DNA from: Azoarcus sp. CIB
Lineage (GTDB): Bacteria > Pseudomonadota > Gammaproteobacteria > Burkholderiales > Rhodocyclaceae
Assembly (NCBI RefSeq): GCF_001190925.1
Contig: NZ_CP011072.1
Location: forward strand, 3,534,001-3,598,000
Direction: 5' to 3'
DNA length: 64,000 bases
Under the pieces are notes generated by a model. The model saw only the letters and a program-made list of their open reading frames with translations. It did not search any database and was not told where the DNA came from. A program made the translations under genes and the position numbers. Shown here piece by piece: positions 29,520-40,801 of the stretch (position 1 is its first letter; the number at the start of each line of letters is the position of its first letter).

Positions 29520-30239
29520 ATGGCCGTGGCCAGCCCCACCCCCCGCTACCGCCAGATCGAAGAATTCCTGCTCGAAAAAATTCGCAGCGGCGCATATCCG
29601 ATCCATCATCAGATTCCGCCAGAGGAACAGCTCGCCCGCGACTTCCGCGTCAGCCGCATGACCGCCAACAAGGCGATCCGCGATCTCGTGCAAGGCGGCT
29701 ACCTCGTGCGCCAGCCGGGCCTCGGCACCTTCGTCACCGACCGCAAGGCCGAATCCTCGCTGCACGAAGTCCTCAACATCGCCGCCGAAGTCCGCGGCCG
29801 CAACAACACCTACAGCAATACGGTGCTGCGCTGCGAAGCCATCGAGGCCGACGACGAAGTCGCCCTGCGTCTCGGCGTGCGCCTCGGCACGCGCGTCTTC
29901 CACACGACGATGGTGCATCGCGAGAACGACATCCCGATCCAGTTCGAGGAGCGCTTCGTCAATCCGAAGTGGGTCCCCGACTACCTCGACACCGATTTCT
30001 CGCGCCACACGCCGAACGAAGTCCTCGTTGCCGCCTGCCCGATCTCCGACGTCGAGCACGTGGTCGAAGCCGTCCTCGTAGACGCACAGACGGCTGCCGC
30101 GCTCGACACCACGACCACCACCCCCTGCCTGCTGATGATCCGCCGCACCTGGTCCGACGAACACCTCATCAGCTACGCGCGACTCACCCACCCGGGCGAC
30201 CGCTACAAGCTGCGTTCCACGATGCGCAACCGGCCCTGA
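29520..30239 (+). CDS. hutC: Histidine utilisation repressor HutC (GntR family)
   Basis: The protein (about 239 aa) is a GntR/HutC repressor that is released by urocanate in known systems. It has an N-terminal winged helix (about 1-75: PRYRQIEEFLLEKIRSG, SRMTANKAIRDLVQGG, GTFVTD) and a UTRA ligand domain (about 95-235; FHTTMVHRENDIPIQFEERFVNP). The start is uncertain: AAAAGGA touches the ATG at 29520 but is ideally spaced for the GTG at 29526. The open frame reaches 29436 without further family sequence. It is the last gene of the operon, so its product represses its own synthesis if the hutI operator is its target. Confidence 0.93.
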   Translation: MAVASPTPRYRQIEEFLLEKIRSGAYPIHHQIPPEEQLARDFRVSRMTANKAIRDLVQGGYLVRQPGLGTFVTDRKAESSLHEVLNIAAEVRGRNNTYSNTVLRCEAIEADDEVALRLGVRLGTRVFHTTMVHRENDIPIQFEERFVNPKWVPDYLDTDFSRHTPNEVLVAACPISDVEHVVEAVLVDAQTAAALDTTTTTPCLLMIRRTWSDEHLISYARLTHPGDRYKLRSTMRNRP

Positions 30240-30282
30240 CGCCGGCTCGCCGGACATCGGCACGCGCGCTGGCGGCGCGTAC

Positions 30283-30702
30283 TCACTCCTCGGGCGTCGC
30301 CATCACCATCCACGAAACCCCAAAGCGGTCGGCGAGCATCCCGAAGCGCGGCGACCAGAAGGTCTTCTCGAGCGGCATCTGCACCCTCCCGCCGTCGGCC
30401 AGCGCCTCAAACACCCGCTCGACCTCTGCGACGTCGGGCAGACTCACCGTCAGTGCAAACCCCTGGAAACCCGGCTGCCCGGAGCACTGACCATCCGACA
30501 CCATCACCTGAGTGTCGCCGAAACTCAAGTTCGCGTGCATCACCTTGTCGTCGGATCCCGGCGGCAGGGTACCCGGCGGCGGTGGATCCGGACTTTCTCG
30601 AAAGCGCATCAGCATCGTCACCTCAGCGCCGAGCACCGTGCGATAAAACGCAATCGCCTCCTCGCAACGGCCATCGAAGAACAGATACGGCTGAACCTGC
30701 AT
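30283..30702 (-). CDS. VOC-family (PhnB-like) protein
   Basis: The protein (139 aa) belongs to the glyoxalase/bleomycin-resistance/dioxygenase (VOC) fold, in the PhnB / 3-demethylubiquinone-methyltransferase-like subgroup. MQVQPYLFFDGRCEEAIAFY at the start and DRFGVSWMVM at the end are characteristic. The ATG at 30702 has CGAGGAGGTG upstream. Many members lack a known activity, so no substrate is assigned. It is convergent with hutC, with about 40 bp between stop codons. Confidence 0.88.
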   Translation of the reverse strand: MQVQPYLFFDGRCEEAIAFYRTVLGAEVTMLMRFRESPDPPPPGTLPPGSDDKVMHANLSFGDTQVMVSDGQCSGQPGFQGFALTVSLPDVAEVERVFEALADGGRVQMPLEKTFWSPRFGMLADRFGVSWMVMATPEE

Positions 30703-31108
30703 CTCACACCTCCTCGCGGAACGCGACAACGACCGCGCGCCGGCAGCTGCCGCGACAGGCTCCCCACGGCGGCCCTGCGCTCATCGAAGCTGACGCTACG
30801 TTGCGTTATATGCACCAGACCCGCTCACTGCAACCTCCAATCTGTGACAGTTCTCACGTCATCGCCTGCGCAAGGTTCCGACACACGGAATCGACCCAGC
30901 GAACGATGTGTCAGAGTACGAGAGCCAGGAGAAGACCTGCCGAAAACGAATTCCGAACTCAACCCGCTCACCGGAATCGCCCTCCGTGCGGCATTCATGC
31001 CTACGACCGGCGCGAAGCAGGCAGCAAACCAAACCGTTGCGCCCACACGTGCAGCTGAACGCTCGACCCGATATACAGAAAATACCCACCGAACGCACCG
31101 AACCCGGC
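30703..31108. other. Non-coding interval of about 400 bp
   Basis: The interval lies between the divergent VOC gene and the diheme cytochrome gene. Open frames cross it in several phases, but none has a ribosome site or family-like sequence. It is lower in GC than the flanking genes. Promoters for both genes are presumably here; I could not fix them. Confidence 0.5.
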
Positions 31109-32059
31109 ATGACACGATCACAACCCTCGCTTGCGACACGCACAGTGAAGCGCCGCGACAGCATCGGACTCGAACCGCCCCCCTGCCTCGGGCCGCTCGC
31201 ACGATACCTCCTCGCGCTTGCAGCATCGAATCCCGTCGCGGTCGCAGCGGTCGCCTACGACGACGTGTCCCCCATCCTCCAAGCACACTGCATCATGTGC
31301 CATGCCGGCGCTGCCGCCCCACTCGGCCTCCGCCTCGACAGTTACGACGCGCTGATCAAGGGGAGCAGCCGCGGCCCCGTCGTCAAATCCGGAGCCCCTT
31401 CCGATAGCGAACTCGTCCGTCGGATACGCGGCACGAGCACGCCACGCATGCCGATGACCGGCCCTCCGTTCCTCACCGACGCCGAGATCGCGACCTTCGA
31501 ACGATGGATCGCCGACGGTGTTCCCAAAGGCGAAACCCGTTCGAGCGACGGCGGCACGGAAAGCCCCCGCGAACGTCCCGCAGCTGGTGCGCCCGTCACC
31601 TACCGGCATGTTGCCCCGATTTTCGCAACCCGCTGCGCGAAGTGCCACGCCGACAAGGGCCAGATGGGCCCGGCGCCGGAAGGCTACGTCCTGACCTCCT
31701 ATGAATCGACGCTCTCCGCCTCGGACCGCGCTCGCATCATTCCGGGCCAGCCCGGCGCCAGCGAACTCATGCGCCGCATCCGCGGTCACGCCCGCCCGCG
31801 TATGCCGTACGACGGCCCGCCCTACCTCGGCGACGACGAGACTCGACTCATCGAAGACTGGATCGCCCAAGGTGCCCGCGACAGCAAAGGCACGGCGGCA
31901 AGCCTGCCTGCAGGCGCCCAGTTGCGCCTGCACGGAACACTCCGGCCAGCCTGGCAACTCGACGGGCTTCCGCTTATCGTCCGTTCTGAGACTCGAATCG
32001 ACAAATCGCCGCGGGCCGGCGACTACATCGAAGTGCGCGGCTACGTGGGTTATGAGTAA
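31109..32059 (+). CDS. Diheme cytochrome (planctomycete-type cytochrome c domain), 3' end altered by IS insertion
   Basis: The protein (316 aa) has a basic, hydrophobic N-terminus ending near VAVAA (signal-like, about residues 1-47). Two similar halves follow, each with one c-type heme motif: CIMCH and CAKCH. Each heme is followed by a RIRG...PRMPxxGPPxL segment typical of PSCyt1-like domains, where the Met could be the second heme ligand. The ATG at 31109 is chosen because the signal-like region follows it; its ribosome site is weak and the open frame extends further upstream. The last codon and stop (GAG TAA) are supplied by the left end of the IS66 element. The native C-terminus, 12 further residues, lies at 35121-35157. 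Function unknown; probably periplasmic electron transfer. Confidence 0.8.
   Translation: MTRSQPSLATRTVKRRDSIGLEPPPCLGPLARYLLALAASNPVAVAAVAYDDVSPILQAHCIMCHAGAAAPLGLRLDSYDALIKGSSRGPVVKSGAPSDSELVRRIRGTSTPRMPMTGPPFLTDAEIATFERWIADGVPKGETRSSDGGTESPRERPAAGAPVTYRHVAPIFATRCAKCHADKGQMGPAPEGYVLTSYESTLSASDRARIIPGQPGASELMRRIRGHARPRMPYDGPPYLGDDETRLIEDWIAQGARDSKGTAASLPAGAQLRLHGTLRPAWQLDGLPLIVRSETRIDKSPRAGDYIEVRGYVGYE
32048..32055. repeat. Left copy of the 8-bp target duplication
   Basis: GGTTATGA abuts the left inverted repeat of the IS66 element. The identical octamer lies at 35113-35120. Eight-base duplications are the known signature of IS66-family transposition. Confidence 0.95.
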
Positions 32060-32085
32060 GCGTCCGCCCGAGACCGTCTTGACGC

Positions 32086-32670
32086 TCAGACCTTGATTTT
32101 GTGGAGGCGCAGATCGACCGCCGCGATGTCGAAGGCGGCCGGATCGAACGGTGCGCCGTACCATTCGAGCATGTCGTGGTGTTCAGGATGGTCCGGATCG
32201 GCCATTGCCGCGACGAAGTCGGCGTAGCCGGGTGCGCCGCCGACATCCTCAGGCGGGGTGGCGTTGGCGCCGCCAAGGCAGAGCGCCGTATCGAAGAGCG
32301 AGTCGGGTGGTAGGCGGCGTTCGACCTTGATGCGATGCTCCCAGTCGTCACCGAAGTCGTAGACGTAGCGGAAGGATTTGGCGCCGCCGAGCGCGGTCGC
32401 GAGCCGCACGCGTTGTTCGTTGCGAACGGGCTCGAAGTCGTAATCGGGATCGGGGACGCCATAGCGCTCGCCGGTGATCTCGAACTCGTGCAGATGGCAG
32501 TCGTGCCAGCCCATCACGGCCTGGATGACCTGATGCAGCTTCGGCAGCGTGATGGTTTCCGGGACCGCCACCCGACGCCAGATGGCCGGCTTGATCCTGG
32601 CTAGCTCGATCCGCAGTTGCAGCAGATGCGGCGCGGGTCGCGCCTTGGGAAGTCGTACAACAGTGCCCAT
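32086..32670 (-). CDS. Plasmid pRiA4b ORF-3-like protein, IS66 passenger
   Basis: The protein (194 aa) belongs to the pRiA4b ORF-3 family (function unknown). Recognisable segments are LQLRIELARIKPAIWRRV at about 19-36, a HxVIQAVMGWHDCHLHEF-type motif at about 50-66, and YDFGDDWEHRIKVER at about 104-118. The ATG at 32670 lies only two bases after the tnpC stop, and the gene ends 30 bases inside the left inverted repeat. It is therefore carried by the element and translated with the transposase. Members of this family occur both on plasmids and beside IS66 transposases. Confidence 0.9.
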   Translation of the reverse strand: MGTVVRLPKARPAPHLLQLRIELARIKPAIWRRVAVPETITLPKLHQVIQAVMGWHDCHLHEFEITGERYGVPDPDYDFEPVRNEQRVRLATALGGAKSFRYVYDFGDDWEHRIKVERRLPPDSLFDTALCLGGANATPPEDVGGAPGYADFVAAMADPDHPEHHDMLEWYGAPFDPAAFDIAAVDLRLHKIKV

Positions 32671-32672
32671 GG

Positions 32673-34202
32673 TCAGGCGGCCTTGCGCAGGGGGTCGGAT
32701 TGGTCGCGGCCCAGATTCCAGGGCAGCAAGTCTTCGATCCGGTTGATCGGATGCTCGGCGATGCGTGCCAGCACGTCGCGTAGATACGCTTCCGGGTCGA
32801 GATCGTTGAGTTTGGCGGTGCCGATCAGGCTGTAGAGGGTCGCCGCGCGATTGCCTCCGGCATCCGAACCGCCGAAGAGGAAATTCTTTCTTCCCAAGGC
32901 CACCGCGCGCAGGGCGCGTTCGGCGGCATTGTTGTCGATTTCGATGCGACCGTCGTCTGCGTAGCGGACGAGCGCCTGCCAGTGGTTCAGGCCGTACTGG
33001 ATCGCCTCGCTGATGCCGGACTTGCGCGACACGCGCCGGCTCTGCGCTTCCAACCAAGCCCGCAAATCCTCCAGTAATGGACGCGCCTGGGCCTGCCGCA
33101 CCACGCGGCGGATCGGCGGGAGTTCGCCGCGGACGCTCGCTTCGATCGCGTAGAGTTGACCGATCCGCGCGAGCGCCTCGGCAGCGATCGGCGAAGCCTG
33201 TGCCCGGTGCACATCGAAGAACTTGCGTCTCAGATGGGCCCAGCAAGCGGCTTCCTGCACCTGCCCAGTCGCATAAATCGCATTGAAACCCGCATAGGCG
33301 TCGGCCTGCAGGATGCCGCAGAAGGCGCGAAGATGGCGCTGCGGGTGCTCGCCCTTGCGATTGGGCGAGTACGCGAACCACACCGCCGGAGGGTCATTGC
33401 TACCCGCCGGGCGATCGTCGCGTACGTAAGTCCATAACCGGGCAGTCTTGGTCCGTCCTTCGCCGGGCGCGAGCACCGGCAGCGGGGTGTCGTCGGCATG
33501 GACCTTGTCGGCGGCGAGCACGTAGCGGCGCAGCGCCTCGACCAAGGGCGCGAGCAGTTGTGCCGATTGCCCGACCCAGTCGGCGAGCGTCGAGCGGTCG
33601 AGCTCGATGCCCGAGCGAGCATAGATGGCGCTCTGCCGATACAACGGCAGGTGGTCACAGAACTTGCCCACCAGCACATGCGCGAGCAAGGCCGGCCCGG
33701 GCAGTCCGCGTTCGATCGGCCGCGCGGGTGCAGTCGCCTGCACGATGCACTCGCAACGCGAGCAGGCGAGCTTCGGGCGCACGTGCCGGATGACCTTGAA
33801 GTGGGCCGGCACGTACTCGAGCATCTCCGAGACGTCCTCGCCGAGCTTCACGAAGGTGCTGCCGCAGTCGGGGCAGTCGCCTTCGGCGGGCGCATGCTCG
33901 ACCGTCTCACGCGGCAGGTGATCGGGCAAGGGTTTGCGGGCGGGGCGTTTCGGTGACGACGCTGTGCCGGCGGTCGTGTCCGGCGAGACGTCTGCAGCGG
34001 CTTCGCGCCGGGCAGTCTCGATGCCCTCAAGGGCGAGTTCGAGCTGGGCGAGCGTGCCGTCTAATTGTTCCGAGCGGCGACCGAACTGCATCCGGCGCAG
34101 CTTGGCAATGATGAAGTTCAGGCGCGCGATCTCGGCCTGCTGGGCCGTCACCAGGGCCTTGAGCACAGCCTGGTCATCGGGAAGGGGCGTCGTCGCGTGC
34201 AT
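32673..34202 (-). CDS. tnpC: IS66 transposase TnpC
   Basis: The protein (509 aa) is a full-length IS66 transposase. Its parts are an N-terminal coiled coil (about 15-60, [19 protein letters not shown]), a zinc-finger region with CPDCGSTF and CSRCECIV, and a DDE catalytic core. Candidate catalytic residues are the Asp in ADDTPLPVL, the Asp in LQADAYAGF and the Glu in [13 protein letters not shown]-terminal IS66 domain follows ([20 protein letters not shown]). No frameshift or stop is seen. It is probably active together with TnpA and TnpB. Confidence 0.97.
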   Translation of the reverse strand: MHATTPLPDDQAVLKALVTAQQAEIARLNFIIAKLRRMQFGRRSEQLDGTLAQLELALEGIETARREAAADVSPDTTAGTASSPKRPARKPLPDHLPRETVEHAPAEGDCPDCGSTFVKLGEDVSEMLEYVPAHFKVIRHVRPKLACSRCECIVQATAPARPIERGLPGPALLAHVLVGKFCDHLPLYRQSAIYARSGIELDRSTLADWVGQSAQLLAPLVEALRRYVLAADKVHADDTPLPVLAPGEGRTKTARLWTYVRDDRPAGSNDPPAVWFAYSPNRKGEHPQRHLRAFCGILQADAYAGFNAIYATGQVQEAACWAHLRRKFFDVHRAQASPIAAEALARIGQLYAIEASVRGELPPIRRVVRQAQARPLLEDLRAWLEAQSRRVSRKSGISEAIQYGLNHWQALVRYADDGRIEIDNNAAERALRAVALGRKNFLFGGSDAGGNRAATLYSLIGTAKLNDLDPEAYLRDVLARIAEHPINRIEDLLPWNLGRDQSDPLRKAA

Positions 34203-34265
34203 GACGTGAGTCTACGCGATGCCGTGGCGTGTGAACAGCCTCCGGGGGGCGGCATGCTCCGATCT

Positions 34266-34613
34266 TCAGGCCGCGCAGTCGGGCTGCCAGGTCCGCTCGG
34301 GCCGACGCCAGTCGATGCCTTCGAGCAGCATCGACAGCTGCGCTGCGGTCAGATGCACCGCCCCCGCGGTCGCCTGCGGCCAGATGAAGCGCCCCCGTTC
34401 GAGGCGCTTCGCGAACAGGCACAGCCCGTCGCCGCTCCACCACAGCAGTTTCACGAGATCGCCCCGCCGCCCGCGGAAGATGAAGACGTGCCCGGAGAAC
34501 GGGTTCTCAGTGAGCGCCCCTTGCACGATCGCCGCCAGACCGTCCATGCCGCGACGCATGTCGGTCACGCCGGCCACAAGCCAGATGCGCGTGCCTGCCG
34601 GCAAGCCAATCAT
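34266..34613 (-). CDS. tnpB: IS66 accessory protein TnpB
   Basis: The protein (115 aa) is the IS66 Orf2/TnpB. MIGLPAGTRIWLVAGVTDMR, FIFRGRRGDLVKLLWW and LCLFAKRLERGRF are family hallmarks and the length is standard. Its ATG overlaps the tnpA stop (ATGA), so translation is coupled. It is required for IS66 transposition by an unknown mechanism. Confidence 0.96.
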   Translation of the reverse strand: MIGLPAGTRIWLVAGVTDMRRGMDGLAAIVQGALTENPFSGHVFIFRGRRGDLVKLLWWSGDGLCLFAKRLERGRFIWPQATAGAVHLTAAQLSMLLEGIDWRRPERTWQPDCAA

Positions 34614-35062
34614 GCCCGCTCGGCCAGACAGTCGAGGACCGTACGCAGTGCGTCGCGACTGACCTCGCCGAGCACCCGCACGGTCGCGCCGCCGATAACG
34701 ATCTCGAGCGCGGCTGCCGGCTTGACGCTCTTCGACGCCAACTGCAGGCCGACTGTCGGCGACACGGTCATCACCGGCAGCAGTTTCGGCGCTTCACCCA
34801 CACGCGGCCGAGGGGCCGCGTGATGCGCCGGGCCCGGCTCGCCGAACCACCCGGCACGGTAGTGACGACGCCATTTGAACAGCAGGTTCGCGTTGATGCC
34901 GTGTTCGAGGGCGAGCTTAGCCACCGAGACCCCCGGCTCGCAGGCGAGCGCGGCAAGGTGGCGTTTGAAGTCGATCGGGTAGTTCGGCCGCCCCTTGCGG
35001 GTCACCCGGGTGATGCTATTCGTGGCCAAAGTGGTCCCCACCAGAAATTTGGTGGGCACCAC
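34610..35062 (-). CDS. tnpA: IS66 accessory protein TnpA (helix-turn-helix)
   Basis: The protein (up to 150 aa) has an N-terminal IS3/IS66-type helix-turn-helix (NYPIDFKRHLAAL, GVSVAKLALEHGINANLLFKW) and a variable C-terminal part. The open frame starts at a GTG (35062) with AGGGA about ten bases upstream. A second GTG at 35005 (VTRKGRPNYP) would give a more usual length of 131 and cannot be excluded. The first GTG lies within a strong hairpin (35032-35063). It ends in a 4-bp overlap with tnpB. Confidence 0.88.
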   Translation of the reverse strand: MVPTKFLVGTTLATNSITRVTRKGRPNYPIDFKRHLAALACEPGVSVAKLALEHGINANLLFKWRRHYRAGWFGEPGPAHHAAPRPRVGEAPKLLPVMTVSPTVGLQLASKSVKPAAALEIVIGGATVRVLGEVSRDALRTVLDCLAERA

Positions 35063-35112
35063 TCTGGGCGATCCCTGTCACCAACGAAAGACGGTGATGG
35101 GCGGACGCTTAC

Positions 35113-35120
35113 GGTTATGA
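35113..35120. repeat. Right copy of the 8-bp target duplication
   Basis: GGTTATGA follows the right inverted repeat directly and matches 32048-32055 exactly. Confidence 0.95.
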
Positions 35121-35157
35121 CAGCGCAATCGTGATCGAACGAATCCGGTCGCGCTGA
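35113..35157 (+). pseudogene. Severed 3' end of the diheme cytochrome gene
   Basis: Joining 32055 to 35121 (dropping the element and one target copy) keeps the cytochrome frame open. It reads GYD-SAIVIERIRSR and stops at TGA 35155-35157. The fragment therefore holds the native last 12 codons, now separated from the gene body by 3 kb. It has no start codon and is not expressed as protein on its own. Confidence 0.85.
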
Positions 35158-35181
35158 ACGGAGGGTGAATCTGGTAGACGT

Positions 35182-35220
35182 AAAAAAGCCGCTGCCCTGG
35201 AGTAGGGAAGCGGCTTTTTT
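35182..35220. terminator. Bidirectional rho-independent terminator at the end of the rrn operon
   Basis: AAAAAAGCCGCT and AGCGGCTTTTTT form a perfect stem with an inner GCCCT/AGGGA pairing. Both strands carry a T-run after the stem, so it ends the rrn transcript (minus strand). Before the IS insertion it would also have ended the cytochrome transcript, whose native stop is 25 bases away. Confidence 0.9.
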
Positions 35221-35230
35221 GGAGTGGGGT

Positions 35231-35347
35231 AGTCTGACGATGACCTACTTTCGCACTCACGAAGAGCACTATCATCGGCGCGGTCCTGTTTCACTGTCCT
35301 GTTCGGGATGGGAAGGAGTGGTTCCGGGACGCTATGGTCGTCAGACT
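35231..35347 (-). rRNA. rrf: 5S ribosomal RNA
   Basis: The 117-nt sequence has the terminal stem AGTCTGACGA / TCGTCAGACT. Conserved internal stretches on the minus strand are CCATAGCG, CCCATCCCGAACAGG and the AGTAGGTCATCG end. It is the last gene of the rrn operon. Confidence 0.95.
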
Positions 35348-35434
35348 GTAAGGGGTCACAAAGTGGAGAAGTAGAGTGTGTGGGAGTGTGATTGTTTAGC
35401 GTGTTGAGTTCGCTGTGATCCAGGGTTATAGGAT

Positions 35435-38314
<2,880 letters not shown>

Positions 38315-38490
38315 TATAACCCTGGACCCTGTCGCCAGGGACCCAGTCATAGGCGAACTCACGCTTGTGCGCAACCGCCTGCTGCTGGTTCAAAGCGCAG
38401 ACGATTGCAATGCAATCACACAACCCATGTTCAACCCCTGTCTTCACGCGCCGCTGACACAGCGCAACAGAGATTGCACACTTTACTTCT

Positions 38491-38509
38491 TCCACTTTGT
38501 TAAAGAACA
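38491..38509 (-). promoter_or_regulatory. boxA antitermination site in the 16S-23S spacer
   Basis: On the minus strand the spacer reads TGTTCTTTAACAAAGTGGA, the typical boxA (TGCTCTTTAACA) for NusB/S10 antitermination. It lies between tRNA-Ala and the 23S gene. Confidence 0.8.
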
Positions 38510-38582
38510 CTGGCACCAAGGCCTAAGCACTGCACACGACCGTGCACACTGCTTAGCCCTACAGTCGAGCCCACCGAAGCGT

Positions 38583-38658
38583 TGGTGGAGGATGACGGGA
38601 TCGAACCGACGACCCCCTGCTTGCAAAGCAGGTGCTCTCCCAGCTGAGCTAATCCCCC
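38583..38658 (-). tRNA. alaT: tRNA-Ala(UGC)
   Basis: The tRNA is 76 nt, begins GGGGGATTAGCTCAGCTGGG and has an encoded CCA end. The anticodon loop CTTTGCAAG gives UGC. The T-loop GGTTCGATCCC is standard. It is the second tRNA of the rrn spacer. Confidence 0.98.
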
Positions 38659-38666
38659 TCGTTCGG

Positions 38667-38743
38667 TGGTGGGTCTGGTTGGGTTCGAACCAACGACCCC
38701 CGCCTTATCAAGACGGTGCTCTAACCAGCTGAGCTACAGACCC
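38667..38743 (-). tRNA. ileT: tRNA-Ile(GAU)
   Basis: The tRNA is 77 nt, begins GGGTCTGTAGCTCAGCTGG and has an encoded CCA end. The anticodon loop CTTGATAAG gives GAU. The T-loop GGTTCGAACCC is standard. It lies directly after the 16S gene, eight bases before tRNA-Ala. Confidence 0.98.
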
Positions 38744-38814
38744 TCGTCATCTCGAGGCTCGTGCCTGAACAACCGATAAGTTGTGGATACTTGGTCAGAT
38801 GCGACCTGTCTCTT

Positions 38815-40351
<1,537 letters not shown>

Positions 40352-40638
40352 AATCCAACAAAGTACTCAAAGAATCATTACTGACATCTGTGAGCACTCA
40401 ATCTTTGCAACATTAAAACTGCCGAAGCAGTTCGGTCGCGCCAACCAAGCACCCACACTTATCGGTTGTCCAATTTTTTAAAGAACCGCTGCCGAAGCAG
40501 CGAGAAAGAGATTCTGACAAACTTCACTACTTTCGTCAAGCACCGCAGCAAACTTTTTTAAATCCGCTGCCGCACCACCCTCTCTTTCCTACCCTCCACC
40601 GCCGCCGCACTTTCCGCCGCAGCGCTGAAGAGGCGCGA
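40352..40638 (-). other. rrn leader region with boxA
   Basis: The leader of about 290 bases contains the 16S processing stem arm (40457-40469) and, at 40472-40487, GGTTCTTTAAAAAATT, a boxA-like site. It also has a small GCTGCCGAAGCAG repeat (near 40425 and 40490). No gene is seen. Confidence 0.7.
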
Positions 40639-40666
40639 ATTATATAGACCTCAAACACGCCGTCAA
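40639..40666 (-). promoter_or_regulatory. Strong rrn promoter
   Basis: On the minus strand, -35 TTGACG (40661-40666) and a perfect -10 TATAAT (40639-40644) are separated by 16 bp. A GC-rich discriminator (TCGCGCC) follows, typical of stringently controlled rRNA promoters. An A/T-rich tract (AAAACTTTTCC, near 40677-40688) upstream may be an UP element. Confidence 0.85.
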
Positions 40667-40801
40667 GCTGTTTGCGGAAAAGTTTTCTTTCCGGCGAGAT
40701 TTCCCGGAGCAGGTGCTGCACGAAGGAAGATGGGGAGGCGCCCCGCGCACGTCGACGCAGGTATATCGCTGGCGCCCTCGTATGGGCTCGGGAGCGGTCT
40801 C

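Larger units (their letters stand above)
32056..35112 (-). mobile_element. Complete IS66-family insertion sequence (3057 bp)
   Basis: The ends are inverted repeats: left GTAAGCGTCCGCCC (32056-32069) and its complement at the right (35099-35112). Similarity continues to about 25 bp (ACCGTCTT also shared, 32073-32080). The element is flanked by GGTTATGA on both sides. It encodes tnpA, tnpB and tnpC in the standard order plus a fourth gene, a pRiA4b ORF-3-like protein, inside the ends. All four genes appear intact, and the exact target duplication suggests a recent insertion. It sits in the 3' end of the diheme cytochrome gene, close to the rrn terminator. Confidence 0.97.

Noticed and set aside
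30453-31407. Overlapping open frames in the gap before the diheme cytochrome
   Set aside because: They overlap the VOC and cytochrome genes, have poor ribosome sites and Arg/Thr/Ser-rich low-complexity sequence.
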